Origin: Solibacillus sp040274725
GTDB lineage: Bacteria; Bacillota; Bacilli; Bacillales_A; Planococcaceae
Length of the DNA: 64,000 nt
Direction of reading: 5' to 3'
Assembly (NCBI GenBank): GCA_040274725.1
Contig: JBEMAQ010000003.1
Coordinates: 160,822-224,821, forward strand
The notes beneath the pieces were generated by a model, which made no database searches, had not been told where the DNA came from, and saw nothing but the letters and a program-made list of their open reading frames with translations. Of the stretch, positions 9,654 through 17,769 are shown piece by piece. Positions within the stretch are counted from its first letter, which is position 1. Every line of letters begins with the position of its first letter. Position numbers and translations under genes: made by a program.

Positions 9654-9655
9654 GA

Positions 9656-9691
9656 CAAAAAATCGGTAATGCGCACATTACCGATTTTTTG
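9656..9691. terminator. bidirectional terminator between hpaB-like gene and lytH
   Basis: Perfect stem ATCGGTAATG / CATTACCGAT with loop CGCA, flanked by A-run and T-run, serving two convergent genes. It overlaps the last codons of lytH. Confidence 0.85.
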
Positions 9692-10652
9692 TAGCCTTTT
9701 CCCACTGGACGAGCGAAGGATATGGGTCAAATGCCCATTCTGTGCGGCCATTAAATTTATAAATCCCATAATGCAGGTGCGGCGGAAATTTCCCAGCTGT
9801 CCCTTCCTTGCCGTAGCCTGTGCTGCCTAAATAACCAATCACTTGCCCTGGCTCGACAATCGCACCTTCCTGTAAGCCCTTTTCAAACGAGGCGAGATGT
9901 GCATAGTAATGATAGGAATTATGATTATCTCGAATACCCATCCGCCAGCCACCGAATTCATTCCAACCCATTATTTCAATGACACCGTAAGACGTGGAAA
10001 CGAGCGGCGTACTATGCGCAGCATAAATATCTGTTCCCTCATGAATACGCCGACCTCCCCATCCCCGGTTCGCCCCCCATGTCCCGCTATAGCTATAAGC
10101 ATAACTTGGCGTAATTGGGAAAACATGCTTATCTAAATCTACCGTGCCAAAACGCTTAAACAGTTTCGCAATCGTCACAATTTGATTGACGGTTTGCTCA
10201 TTACGGTAATAATCCCAGAGCGCTAACTTGAACTCGTCCTCACCTTGACCATATTGGTTTAAATAATTTGCCATCGTAAACAGTACATCGTCATCATCAA
10301 GTATGTCTGCATAACCGTCCGCATTGCCATCAAGCCCCATGCCACCAAAAAATGCAATGGCGTGCGGCGATGTATCACGTGCAAGTGGATTCGCTACGCC
10401 TGACCAATATTCATCAGAAAATTGAATCGCTATGACACTGTCACGTTTGGGGATATCCTGCCTAACCGCTTGAATGTTGCGCTCATATTGATCAATCGCC
10501 GCTAAATAATACCACGGGGTAGAAAGCCGCTCGTACTGCATATAGTACTGCATGCGCAGCTCCTTTTCATCGGGTTCTGTCGCTAGCGCTTCAACAGGTG
10601 AAACTAGGCTACCTAGTAAATAGCACACCAGCGTGATGACAACGTGATTCAA
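9678..10652 (-). CDS. lytH: LytH-type M23 peptidase, spore cortex maturation
   Basis: Very similar in plan to B. subtilis LytH (YunA), an L-Ala-D-Glu peptidase that trims cortex side chains late in sporulation. After an N-terminal signal sequence comes a LytH-specific segment (STPWYYLAAIDQYERN), then the M23 domain with GRRIHEGTDIY (zinc His and Asp) and HLHYGIY (HxH). I start at TTG 10652 because GGAGGGG precedes it by 5 bases and the product then has a clean signal peptide; 324 residues. The upstream deacetylase overlaps it, so they form one transcript. Confidence 0.88.
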   Translation of the reverse strand: MNHVVITLVCYLLGSLVSPVEALATEPDEKELRMQYYMQYERLSTPWYYLAAIDQYERNIQAVRQDIPKRDSVIAIQFSDEYWSGVANPLARDTSPHAIAFFGGMGLDGNADGYADILDDDDVLFTMANYLNQYGQGEDEFKLALWDYYRNEQTVNQIVTIAKLFKRFGTVDLDKHVFPITPSYAYSYSGTWGANRGWGGRRIHEGTDIYAAHSTPLVSTSYGVIEIMGWNEFGGWRMGIRDNHNSYHYYAHLASFEKGLQEGAIVEPGQVIGYLGSTGYGKEGTAGKFPPHLHYGIYKFNGRTEWAFDPYPSLVQWEKATKNR

Positions 10653-10666
10653 AAAGTCCCCTCCCC

Positions 10667-11359
10667 TCATGACTTTGCCTCCTCACTTAGCTTAAGCATT
10701 TCAGAAATGGTAATAAACATATAGCCCCGCTTCTCTAGTTCCGGTAAAATCTCCTCGAGTGCCTGCACCGTTTGCTCACGATTCCCTCCACCATCGTGAA
10801 ATAAAATGACATTTCCCTCTTTTACTCCGTCAAGCACCCTGCTAATAATTTTCTCGACGCCAGGATTTTTCCAATCTTCCGTATCCTGATGCCAAGACCA
10901 CATCACGATTTTGTAACCGGCTTTGACCACTTCATCGACAAGCTTGTCCGTATAATAGCCCTCTACTGGGCGAAACAATATGGGCGAATAGCCAATGATG
11001 CTATACAACGTATCATTCGTCTGCTCAATTTCTTTCATCGTTTTCGGCACAGATTTCGTAAAAGGGTGCGTGTACGTGTGATTCGCAAGTTCATGCCCTT
11101 CCTCATGCATACGTAATACTAGCTCTGGATTTTTTTCAGCGTGCTGTCCGACGACAAAAAATGTCCCCTTCGCCCCGTACTGCGCGAGTAAATCTAACAC
11201 TTGTGCTGTATACTTCGGATGTGGCCCATCATCAAATGTTAGTGCAACAACTTTTTTCTCCGTTTGAATATCCCAAATAATATAGCCAACATCCTCATAA
11301 TATTTACGCCCACGCTCTGCCGACGTCTGGTCCATCACATAAAAAAGCGCAATACTCAC
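10667..11359 (-). CDS. NodB-type polysaccharide deacetylase, N-terminus disturbed
   Basis: Carbohydrate esterase 4 (NodB) domain with TFDDGPHPKYT (metal Asp), HTYTHP (His pair), RPVEGYY, and HDGGGNR. Known relatives deacetylate peptidoglycan sugars, e.g. for the cortex muramic lactam. As read, translation must start at a GTG (11359) inside the hydrophobic anchor. A better start, TTG at 11394 with AAAGGAAGT 6 bases upstream, opens another frame coding a basic N-terminus and stops soon after. One extra T in the T8 run (11373-11380) would join both into a normal 242-residue exported protein. It may be phase-variable, a recent mutation or a sequence error. It overlaps lytH. Confidence 0.82.
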   Translation of the reverse strand: MSIALFYVMDQTSAERGRKYYEDVGYIIWDIQTEKKVVALTFDDGPHPKYTAQVLDLLAQYGAKGTFFVVGQHAEKNPELVLRMHEEGHELANHTYTHPFTKSVPKTMKEIEQTNDTLYSIIGYSPILFRPVEGYYTDKLVDEVVKAGYKIVMWSWHQDTEDWKNPGVEKIISRVLDGVKEGNVILFHDGGGNREQTVQALEEILPELEKRGYMFITISEMLKLSEEAKS

Positions 11360-11518
11360 ACAAAATAATATGAAAAAAAAGTGATTTTTTTCAAGTTGTC
11401 ACTTCCTTTAAGCTTTTTATTAGTATTGATTCATTTCCCTAAAACATGTGCATCCTGTTCTGTAGAAATAAACCCTTTAGCGGATAAAATTTGCATTATT
11501 TTCACATGATAACGAAAG

Positions 11519-11546
11519 TAAAAAAGAGCCGCCAAAGTAGCGGCTC
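11519..11546 (-). terminator. terminator after SASP gene
   Basis: Perfect stem GAGCCGC / GCGGCTC with a 7-base loop, followed on the minus strand by TTTTTTAC. Confidence 0.8.
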
Positions 11547-11553
11547 CTTTCGT

Positions 11554-11871
11554 TTAATGATAAAAGCGACGATTCGGGGAATGATAAGAAGGTATTGGCA
11601 ATAATTCTTCATTGTACGCTTCTGGCCACGGTAACATTAGTTGCTTTTGCATCACTTGTTCCCGTTTCACACGAACTGGCACGAGTTCACGCTGCGTTGC
11701 TTGGACGAGCTGCATTTTACCAAGTTCAATGAGCCTTTTCGTCATCTCGCCACCGATTTTGCCATTCATGCGAGAGGATAATTCTCCCTTATCAATGACG
11801 TCATAATCTGGTATGCCAAATTCCGCAGCGATTTCTAATTTCATTTCGTTTAGCTTGTTTTGTATTGTCAT
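11554..11871 (-). CDS. alpha/beta-type small acid-soluble spore protein
   Basis: DNA-coating spore protein family. It shows the two conserved SASP blocks: KLEIAAEFGI (about 11-20, containing the GPR protease cleavage region EIAxEFG) and SRMNGKIGGEMTKRLIELG (about 33-51). An unusual basic, proline-containing C-terminal extension of about 50 residues makes it 105 residues, longer than classical SspA/B (about 70). The start at 11871 is chosen because GGAGGG is 6 bases upstream; the ATG two codons earlier touches the site. Forespore (SigG) expression is expected from the family. Confidence 0.85.
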   Translation of the reverse strand: MTIQNKLNEMKLEIAAEFGIPDYDVIDKGELSSRMNGKIGGEMTKRLIELGKMQLVQATQRELVPVRVKREQVMQKQLMLPWPEAYNEELLPIPSYHSPNRRFYH

Positions 11872-11956
11872 GACCATCCCTCCTTTCCCCTTAATATAAA
11901 CAGCTTTTGTCGTACTATGCGAGGAGAGTATAGGCTACATATGCAGTTCATGGGAG

Positions 11957-13246
11957 TTATTTTTTCACGACATCAAAATTCGCACCAATTAGCTGCCAAT
12001 TTTGCGGGAACGGCAAACCGAGCTTCCAGTAGCCGACACCGCGCAAGTTGAGTCGCTTCACTAAATCAAATTTTGCCTGAATTGAGCGTGCATCCTCAAA
12101 CCAGACGATATGCGTGCGTCCTTGTTCATCAACATAATTAAAGTACGGTGCTTGTGCCGTATAATCATATTGAATCGCCGCACCAAAACGTATGGCAAGT
12201 TGGATCGCACGCTGCGGGCTTAGTGCCTCTGCGTATGGACCACCTTGCACATATGGCAGTGTCCAGTCATAGCCGTATAAATTTTGACCGAGCAAAATTT
12301 TATTCGCGGGTATGACCGTCAAAGCATACTGCACAACCTGTTCAACTTGTGGCAGTGGTGAAACGGCCATTGGTGGTCCGGCAGAATAGCCCCATTCATA
12401 GGTCATCAGCATGACAAAATCGACTATTTCCCCGTGTGCCGCATAATCATGTCCAGCAACCCACTCACCCGCTTGATTCGTACTCGTTTTCGGTGCGAGC
12501 GCAGTCGACACTGTATAGCCTGCTGCGTGCATACGCTCCACTGCTCTTCGTAAAAACTGATTGTACGCCTCGCGCTGATCTGCGGGGATTCGCTCAAAAT
12601 CGAAATGAATATCACTGACCGTGCCGATACGCTGTGCTTCCGCAATAATATTATCAAATAACAAATTTTGCACCGCAACACTTTGAAAAATATCACGTGC
12701 CAGCTCACTGCTGAATTGATAATCCTCCAAGTTTGCAATGACCATTGCAAGCGCCGTCTTGCTCTCTGCTGCCACTGTTGGTAACGGCGCGGTTGGTGGC
12801 ACCTTCAGTGACCCGTCACGCCTCGCTTCGTAGCTAAACAGCGCTAAATAGGTTAAATACGGTCCCGCTGCCCGCGTTTCATTAAGAAGTGCCTCACTCA
12901 CCTGCTCGCCTCTAGGTTCCACATAGGCCAATATTTCAGCGGGCGTTTTCGGCGATGGCGGAATAAATAAACGTGTGCCAATCATTAGTGGCACGTTCGG
13001 ATTCATCCCGTTCATCTGTGCAAGCGTCAAATATGGAACACCGAATCGCTGCCCAATCGACCAAAAGCTATCGCCTGCTTGCACACTGTAAAATTGTCCC
13101 CATATTGGAATGACGAGCGCCTGCCCGACAACTAAGCGTTCTGGCTGCGCGATTTGATTGGCTGCGACTAAATTTTGCACCGTCGTCCCGTACGCTTGTG
13201 CAATTTTCCATAACGAATCCCCAGGCTGTACCACATAAATTTGAAT
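11957..13246 (-). CDS. sleL: SleL/YaaH-type spore cortex lysin: two LysM plus GH18
   Basis: Cortical fragment-lytic enzyme family, an N-acetylglucosaminidase that digests cortex fragments during germination. Two LysM repeats (about 1-50 and 51-98: QPGDSLWKIAQAYG, QAGDSFWSIGQRFG) precede a glycoside hydrolase 18 domain with the catalytic DIHFDFERIP. The best start is an ATT at 13246, 7 bases after GAGGAGG, giving 429 residues, the length of B. subtilis YaaH (427). An in-frame ATG at 13315 would encode the ribosome binding site within the protein and add 23 poorly fitting residues. It is divergent from cwlJ. Confidence 0.88.
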   Translation of the reverse strand: MQIYVVQPGDSLWKIAQAYGTTVQNLVAANQIAQPERLVVGQALVIPIWGQFYSVQAGDSFWSIGQRFGVPYLTLAQMNGMNPNVPLMIGTRLFIPPSPKTPAEILAYVEPRGEQVSEALLNETRAAGPYLTYLALFSYEARRDGSLKVPPTAPLPTVAAESKTALAMVIANLEDYQFSSELARDIFQSVAVQNLLFDNIIAEAQRIGTVSDIHFDFERIPADQREAYNQFLRRAVERMHAAGYTVSTALAPKTSTNQAGEWVAGHDYAAHGEIVDFVMLMTYEWGYSAGPPMAVSPLPQVEQVVQYALTVIPANKILLGQNLYGYDWTLPYVQGGPYAEALSPQRAIQLAIRFGAAIQYDYTAQAPYFNYVDEQGRTHIVWFEDARSIQAKFDLVKRLNLRGVGYWKLGLPFPQNWQLIGANFDVVKK

Positions 13247-13357
13247 CGGAAATCCTCCTCTGTTTTCACTTGTATAATTTATGAAGCAGGAGTTAAAGTC
13301 ATGCGAAAATAGCATCCATTTTCGCCTATCGACATACTATACAGAGGAGGTGAGGAG

Positions 13358-13798
13358 ATGGCGAGAGTCAAATATCGAGATGCGGATATCGACTTAATCG
13401 CGCGAATGATGCGTGCAGAGGCAGAAGGTGAAGGCAAGCAAGGTATGCTCTATGTAGGAAATGTGATTGTCAATCGTGCTGTAGCGGATTGCTCAGACTT
13501 TCAAGATGTGCGAACAATTGAGGACGTAATCTTTCAAGTTCAAGGCAATAACTATTCATTTGAGGCCGTTCAAAAGGGCAATTTATTTTACCAGCGCGCG
13601 CGGCCGACTGAACGACGACTCGCACAGCAAGTAGTCGATTTTTGGCGCGAGCATCCAGCGAAATATGCACTTTGGTATTTCAACCCGTACGGCCCGTGCC
13701 CACCGACATGGTATGGCCAGCCGTTCACAGGTCAATTTAAACAACATTGCTTTTATGAGCCCGCACCAGGGACATGTGAAAGTGTGTATATGGGATAA
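13358..13798 (+). CDS. cwlJ: cell wall hydrolase CwlJ
   Basis: SleB/CwlJ-family cortex-lytic enzyme of 146 residues, similar in size to B. subtilis CwlJ. It has the family signature ARMMRAEAEGEGKQGMLYVGNVIVNR with catalytic glutamate, and the end domain NPYGPCPPTWYGQPFTGQFKQHCFY. CwlJ lacks a signal peptide and is deposited at the coat/cortex; Ca-dipicolinate activates it. The usual partner gerQ is not next to it. AGGAGG lies 7-8 bases before the ATG. Confidence 0.92.
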   Translation: MARVKYRDADIDLIARMMRAEAEGEGKQGMLYVGNVIVNRAVADCSDFQDVRTIEDVIFQVQGNNYSFEAVQKGNLFYQRARPTERRLAQQVVDFWREHPAKYALWYFNPYGPCPPTWYGQPFTGQFKQHCFYEPAPGTCESVYMG

Positions 13799-13803
13799 AG
13801 CAT

Positions 13804-13840
13804 AAAAGGGAATTCCCTATTTTTCAGGGTTTTCCCTTTT
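13804..13840. terminator. bidirectional terminator between cwlJ and gerC-like gene
   Basis: Nested stem AAAAGGGAA...TTCCCTTTT with inner CCCT/AGGG, between two convergent genes; A- and T-runs lie on both sides. Confidence 0.7.
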
Positions 13841-13860
13841 CTATTTAAATCCCCATGCTC

Positions 13861-14925
13861 TTAATACAATATCCCCGTCTTCACAATTTCAACCTCCACC
13901 TTGACCGGAATATTTAATGTGGCAAAATGTTCACTCCACTCTTCTTTGTACAAACTCGGGTGATACGCGCGGACAATGCGCCCAAGTCCAAGTGCATCAC
14001 ATTTTGCCTTTTGTAACTTTTCTATCACTTCATTCATATCTTTCTCTATTTTTTCAGCGAAAAATTGTTGCAGTTCTGTTCGAATTTGTTTATCTCTCAA
14101 ATGATCTTGGGGAAATTCCGTGAGAATAACTTCCATTTTTTGATTTATTTCAATTTCATTTTCTGAAACGGTAATATTTCTCTTTGATTGATTGATGCGG
14201 AGTGACGCAGGACCCTCTTCATGTAAATAACTAATTCGTGCCGCACTACCGAGCGACTCATTTAAAATATTTAATAGCACGCCTTGCGTTGCAGACAAGC
14301 TTTCACCGGTAAAAGAACGACCTGAAAATAACGCGATACCGTCCGCAATCGGTCGATTCTCCTCATCCATTTTGATATAGGGCAATGCTAAATCTTGTGC
14401 TGGTTCAAAAAGGATGGATGAGGCCGTTTGCAGCGTATAAGGAATGACCATTGAGTTTTCCTCCAAACTCGTAATAAAACGATTGTAAAACTCTCCTGAG
14501 GCACTTTGCTGCTTCTCACTCAATTCAAAAAATGGCTTTAATTCGCCTTGCATAAGGGCTATTTTAGATGTAATCGGATTCGTTGCATCACGAAAATAAA
14601 TATCTAGATAGTCATACAAATCATCTTGTGCCGCTGTCTCTTCAGAAATCAGTACTGTTGACAAGACCGATAAATCGAGTGTCTGTTCCACTTTTAGCTC
14701 CGCATTCTGCCGTACTGCTCGCGGTGACACGCCATGTCCAGTAATCAAAATCGTTTGCATCGCCTCTGTTGTTGCTTCTGGATAGGCATAGTACGCCGTC
14801 ATATCGCCCATTTTCCCTTCAAAGCCAGTCAATGACACGACCGATGAATTTTTATAAAGCCGCTCGTCCCAACAGCCCGCTAGTAAGAGCGACACTCCAC
14901 TTAAGATGATGCACCAGCGTCGGAT
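13861..14925 (-). CDS. germinant receptor lipoprotein, GerC subunit (second operon)
   Basis: Ge(r)xC family protein with lipobox SLLLAGCWDE. The only canonical start (GTG at 14895) would leave seven residues before the lipid-bearing Cys, too short for export. Reading on upstream gives IRRWCIILSGVSLLLAGC, a classic lipoprotein signal peptide, beginning with ATC at 14925, 8 bases after AAGGGGG. The next codons upstream reach a TAA, so ATC is the best candidate start (354 residues). It overlaps the end of gerB, as expected for translational coupling. Last gene of an A-B-C operon. Confidence 0.88.
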   Translation of the reverse strand: MRRWCIILSGVSLLLAGCWDERLYKNSSVVSLTGFEGKMGDMTAYYAYPEATTEAMQTILITGHGVSPRAVRQNAELKVEQTLDLSVLSTVLISEETAAQDDLYDYLDIYFRDATNPITSKIALMQGELKPFFELSEKQQSASGEFYNRFITSLEENSMVIPYTLQTASSILFEPAQDLALPYIKMDEENRPIADGIALFSGRSFTGESLSATQGVLLNILNESLGSAARISYLHEEGPASLRINQSKRNITVSENEIEINQKMEVILTEFPQDHLRDKQIRTELQQFFAEKIEKDMNEVIEKLQKAKCDALGLGRIVRAYHPSLYKEEWSEHFATLNIPVKVEVEIVKTGILY

Positions 14926-15947
14926 ACCGTTCGCCCCCTTATTTTATTGACGAGTATAATCAGTATAGGTAAGACAAATGTGAACAGAATATTGGCATAC
15001 ACAACATAATGCTTTAAAAAATCAAGTACGGAAAATTTGATCACAAAAGTTGAAATAACACCAATGACAGTAAAAAAGAGAAGTTGCTTTAGTACGGGCG
15101 CTTTCCGTTTTTTTTCAAAATAGACAAGCCGCATGACAAGTACATAATTGACGATTGCCACTAAAGACCACGACAGCCAAATATAAATAAAAAACAAATC
15201 AAGACGCTTCACAAATGTCACTTCTTGTGAATGCAAAATATATAAAATGGGCTCAGGAATCAACTTGATTTCTTCGAGTGAAAAAAACATCAATGTGAAT
15301 AAAATCGAAAATAAATAAAAGCTTGTCAAAATGATGGAATACGTTGCCAGCACCTTATTATTTATCTTTTCATTATTTAATACATATTTGCGCAGTAAGA
15401 CATACGTTTCTGCCCCGCCAAATGCATATGTCGAATAAATAAACCCCATCATCCACGTTTCTTTTGGCTCATGAAATAACGGGAGTAAATTCGTGACATG
15501 TAGATTTGGAATGGCCCGCAACATAAATAGGAGAAACAGAAACAGCATTGGCAGTAACACGACCCCAATATTAACGGCCGTTTCCGGTCTGCTTATACTT
15601 GCATAAAAGCACACCGATAAAAAAATGGCGATTAGCACGACATGTGGCGTATTCGGAAACACCCAAGTCGTTAACACATACGTAATATAAATAACGAACA
15701 CAATAATATAGAAAAACCAATACGTTAGATAAAGTATTTTCGTAAAACGATTTAAAAGGAAATACTTATGCGTCCTTTCAAAAAACACTAATTGTAAAAA
15801 GAATACAATCGCAATGATGATAAATTGAATCGTCGCATCGCGTTTGCCATGCTCGATTAATACGTTTTGAAAAGACGTATACACAAAACCCGTTTGCATC
15901 ACGAACATTAACAGGAATAATTGGACTTTCGTTAATTGAATCGTCAC
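14901..15947 (-). CDS. germinant receptor GerB subunit (second operon)
   Basis: Spore germination permease of 348 residues with about ten hydrophobic segments, TKVQLFLLMFVMQTGF at the start and the family-like YSTYAFGGAETYVLL in the middle. It overlaps the GerA gene by four bases (ATGA type). Expected to be the ligand-binding subunit in the inner spore membrane. It has diverged considerably from the GerB protein at 5605-6696, so the two receptors probably respond to different germinants (inference). Confidence 0.92.
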   Translation of the reverse strand: MTIQLTKVQLFLLMFVMQTGFVYTSFQNVLIEHGKRDATIQFIIIAIVFFLQLVFFERTHKYFLLNRFTKILYLTYWFFYIIVFVIYITYVLTTWVFPNTPHVVLIAIFLSVCFYASISRPETAVNIGVVLLPMLFLFLLFMLRAIPNLHVTNLLPLFHEPKETWMMGFIYSTYAFGGAETYVLLRKYVLNNEKINNKVLATYSIILTSFYLFSILFTLMFFSLEEIKLIPEPILYILHSQEVTFVKRLDLFFIYIWLSWSLVAIVNYVLVMRLVYFEKKRKAPVLKQLLFFTVIGVISTFVIKFSVLDFLKHYVVYANILFTFVLPILIILVNKIRGRTVSDAGASS

Positions 15948-17473
15948 GTCTCGTCATCCTTTGGTGGCGAAAAACTCGTTACTTGTTTCCTCGCTTTATA
16001 ATAGGGCTCACGGAAAAATATTTTGTACAGCTCTTTTGGCTCAAATGGAATAATCGGCGAAAAATACGGCTTTTTTAATGAGCTTAAATTTAATAAATGA
16101 ATAACGAGTAGAAACGTCCCGATGACAATACCAAAAAAGCCAAATAATGAAGCCAAAATCATAAACGGAAAACGTAGCATTCGAATCGATGTATTAAACT
16201 CAATCGATGGTACAACGAAACTTGAAATCGCCGTAAATGCCACGACAATGACCATTAAATTCGATACGAGTCCAGCACTTACAATCGCATCGCCAATCAC
16301 AAGCCCCCCGACAATACCAATCGTCTGGCCAATCGATTGCGGTAGCCGAACACTCGCCTCACGAATCAATTCAATCGTAATCTCCATAATGAGCGCTTCA
16401 ATGAGTGGCCGGTACGGGATTTGATTGATATCTGACTTCACTTTATTGGCCAGTTCTAGTGGTAACACTTCAAAATGAAAACTAACAATCGCAATATAAA
16501 ACGCAGGCAAAAAAATCGCCGATAAAAAGCTAAAAATCCGCATAATCCGGTAGAATGAGCCGACTAATACCCTTGCATTAAAATCATCCGGCGATTGATA
16601 AAAAGAAAAAAAAGTGACGGGTCCAATGAGTGCGGTAGGCGATACATCAGTCATGATAGCAATTTTACCTTCCAAAATATTTGCCACAACACGGTCTGGT
16701 CGCTCCGTATTTAAAAGCTGCGGGAACGGGGACCACACTTGATCTTCTAAATAATCACTCAGCTGCCCGACACTATAAAACATATCAAGATCGATTCCAG
16801 CTAAACGCTCCTCTACGGTCTTCAGTGCTTCTTTATCTACCACATCATTCACATAAACATAGTAAGCGCGCGTTTTTGTCTCCTTGCCAAGTGTCAGCTC
16901 CTTGACAATCAGCTTATTATTTTTAATCCGTTTTCGAAGAAGCGACACATTCGAATCAAAATTTTCAACAAGTCCTTCATGCGAGCCGCGCAGTACATGT
17001 TCAGTGCCCGGTTCTTCTGGTGTTCGGTGCACAAAATCAGGGCTATTGAGCCGAATCATTTCATTCGTTTGTTGCAGTAGAATAATCGTTTCACCATTGC
17101 ATATATAGTCGATTAGGTTTTTATTGTTGTAAGGTTCAATAGTGACTGTGACTGAATCACCATCTAGTGGAGCTGTTGATTCATTTTGCTTGGACTGATT
17201 GTTTTTTTGATTTGGTTCGGTTTGCTTACTCTGTTGTACATCGGTATTTTTCTTTGCCGTGTTGGACTCCGCTTGTAATACCCTTTTTCGCTCGAGCCTT
17301 AGTATATGAACATAGCGCTCCACCTCGCTTTTTTTCACAAGTGAAGAATAAAAACACAAAATTGCGTGCTCACCTGGCCCCAACGTAATTTCCTTTGCCG
17401 TGAAATCTGAAGAATGGAGGAATTGTTTCTGCAGTCGTTGGATTTTTTGCTGTATGTCTGTAGTTTGTTGCAT
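15944..17473 (-). CDS. germinant receptor GerA subunit (second operon)
   Basis: A 509-residue GerA-family protein. The N-terminal domain carries the conserved ENFDSNVSLLRKRIKNNKL region. The membrane half has LEALIMEITIELIREASVRLPQSIGQTIGIVGGLVIGDAIVSAGL, the hallmark motif. An extra low-complexity Gln/Asn/Lys-rich segment (about residues 72-100) is absent from the GerA protein of the first operon; its role is unknown. AAGGGGGAG lies 6 bases before the ATG. It is the first gene of the A-B-C operon. Confidence 0.94.
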   Translation of the reverse strand: MQQTTDIQQKIQRLQKQFLHSSDFTAKEITLGPGEHAILCFYSSLVKKSEVERYVHILRLERKRVLQAESNTAKKNTDVQQSKQTEPNQKNNQSKQNESTAPLDGDSVTVTIEPYNNKNLIDYICNGETIILLQQTNEMIRLNSPDFVHRTPEEPGTEHVLRGSHEGLVENFDSNVSLLRKRIKNNKLIVKELTLGKETKTRAYYVYVNDVVDKEALKTVEERLAGIDLDMFYSVGQLSDYLEDQVWSPFPQLLNTERPDRVVANILEGKIAIMTDVSPTALIGPVTFFSFYQSPDDFNARVLVGSFYRIMRIFSFLSAIFLPAFYIAIVSFHFEVLPLELANKVKSDINQIPYRPLIEALIMEITIELIREASVRLPQSIGQTIGIVGGLVIGDAIVSAGLVSNLMVIVVAFTAISSFVVPSIEFNTSIRMLRFPFMILASLFGFFGIVIGTFLLVIHLLNLSSLKKPYFSPIIPFEPKELYKIFFREPYYKARKQVTSFSPPKDDET

Positions 17474-17769
17474 GACGACTCCCCCTTTTTGATGCAGTAT
17501 GGGGGGATTTTTGAGGGATTATTCATTTTGGTTCTTCGTTTTGAAATTGAAGATAGTAGAAATTAAAATTTCATACCTCTTTAAGCAGGTAATAGCCCAT
17601 AGAAATATTCCTTAATCAATTCATTATGGACTTTTATTATGCTGATATTATAATTTTGTCACCCACATTTTTATGGGTATATTCCCAGTAAAAACTTCGA
17701 TATTAAATATTCTGTTAATCCTTTAATGTCAAAACACTCCTCTATAATTACGTGCAGGAGGCGTTCAAT

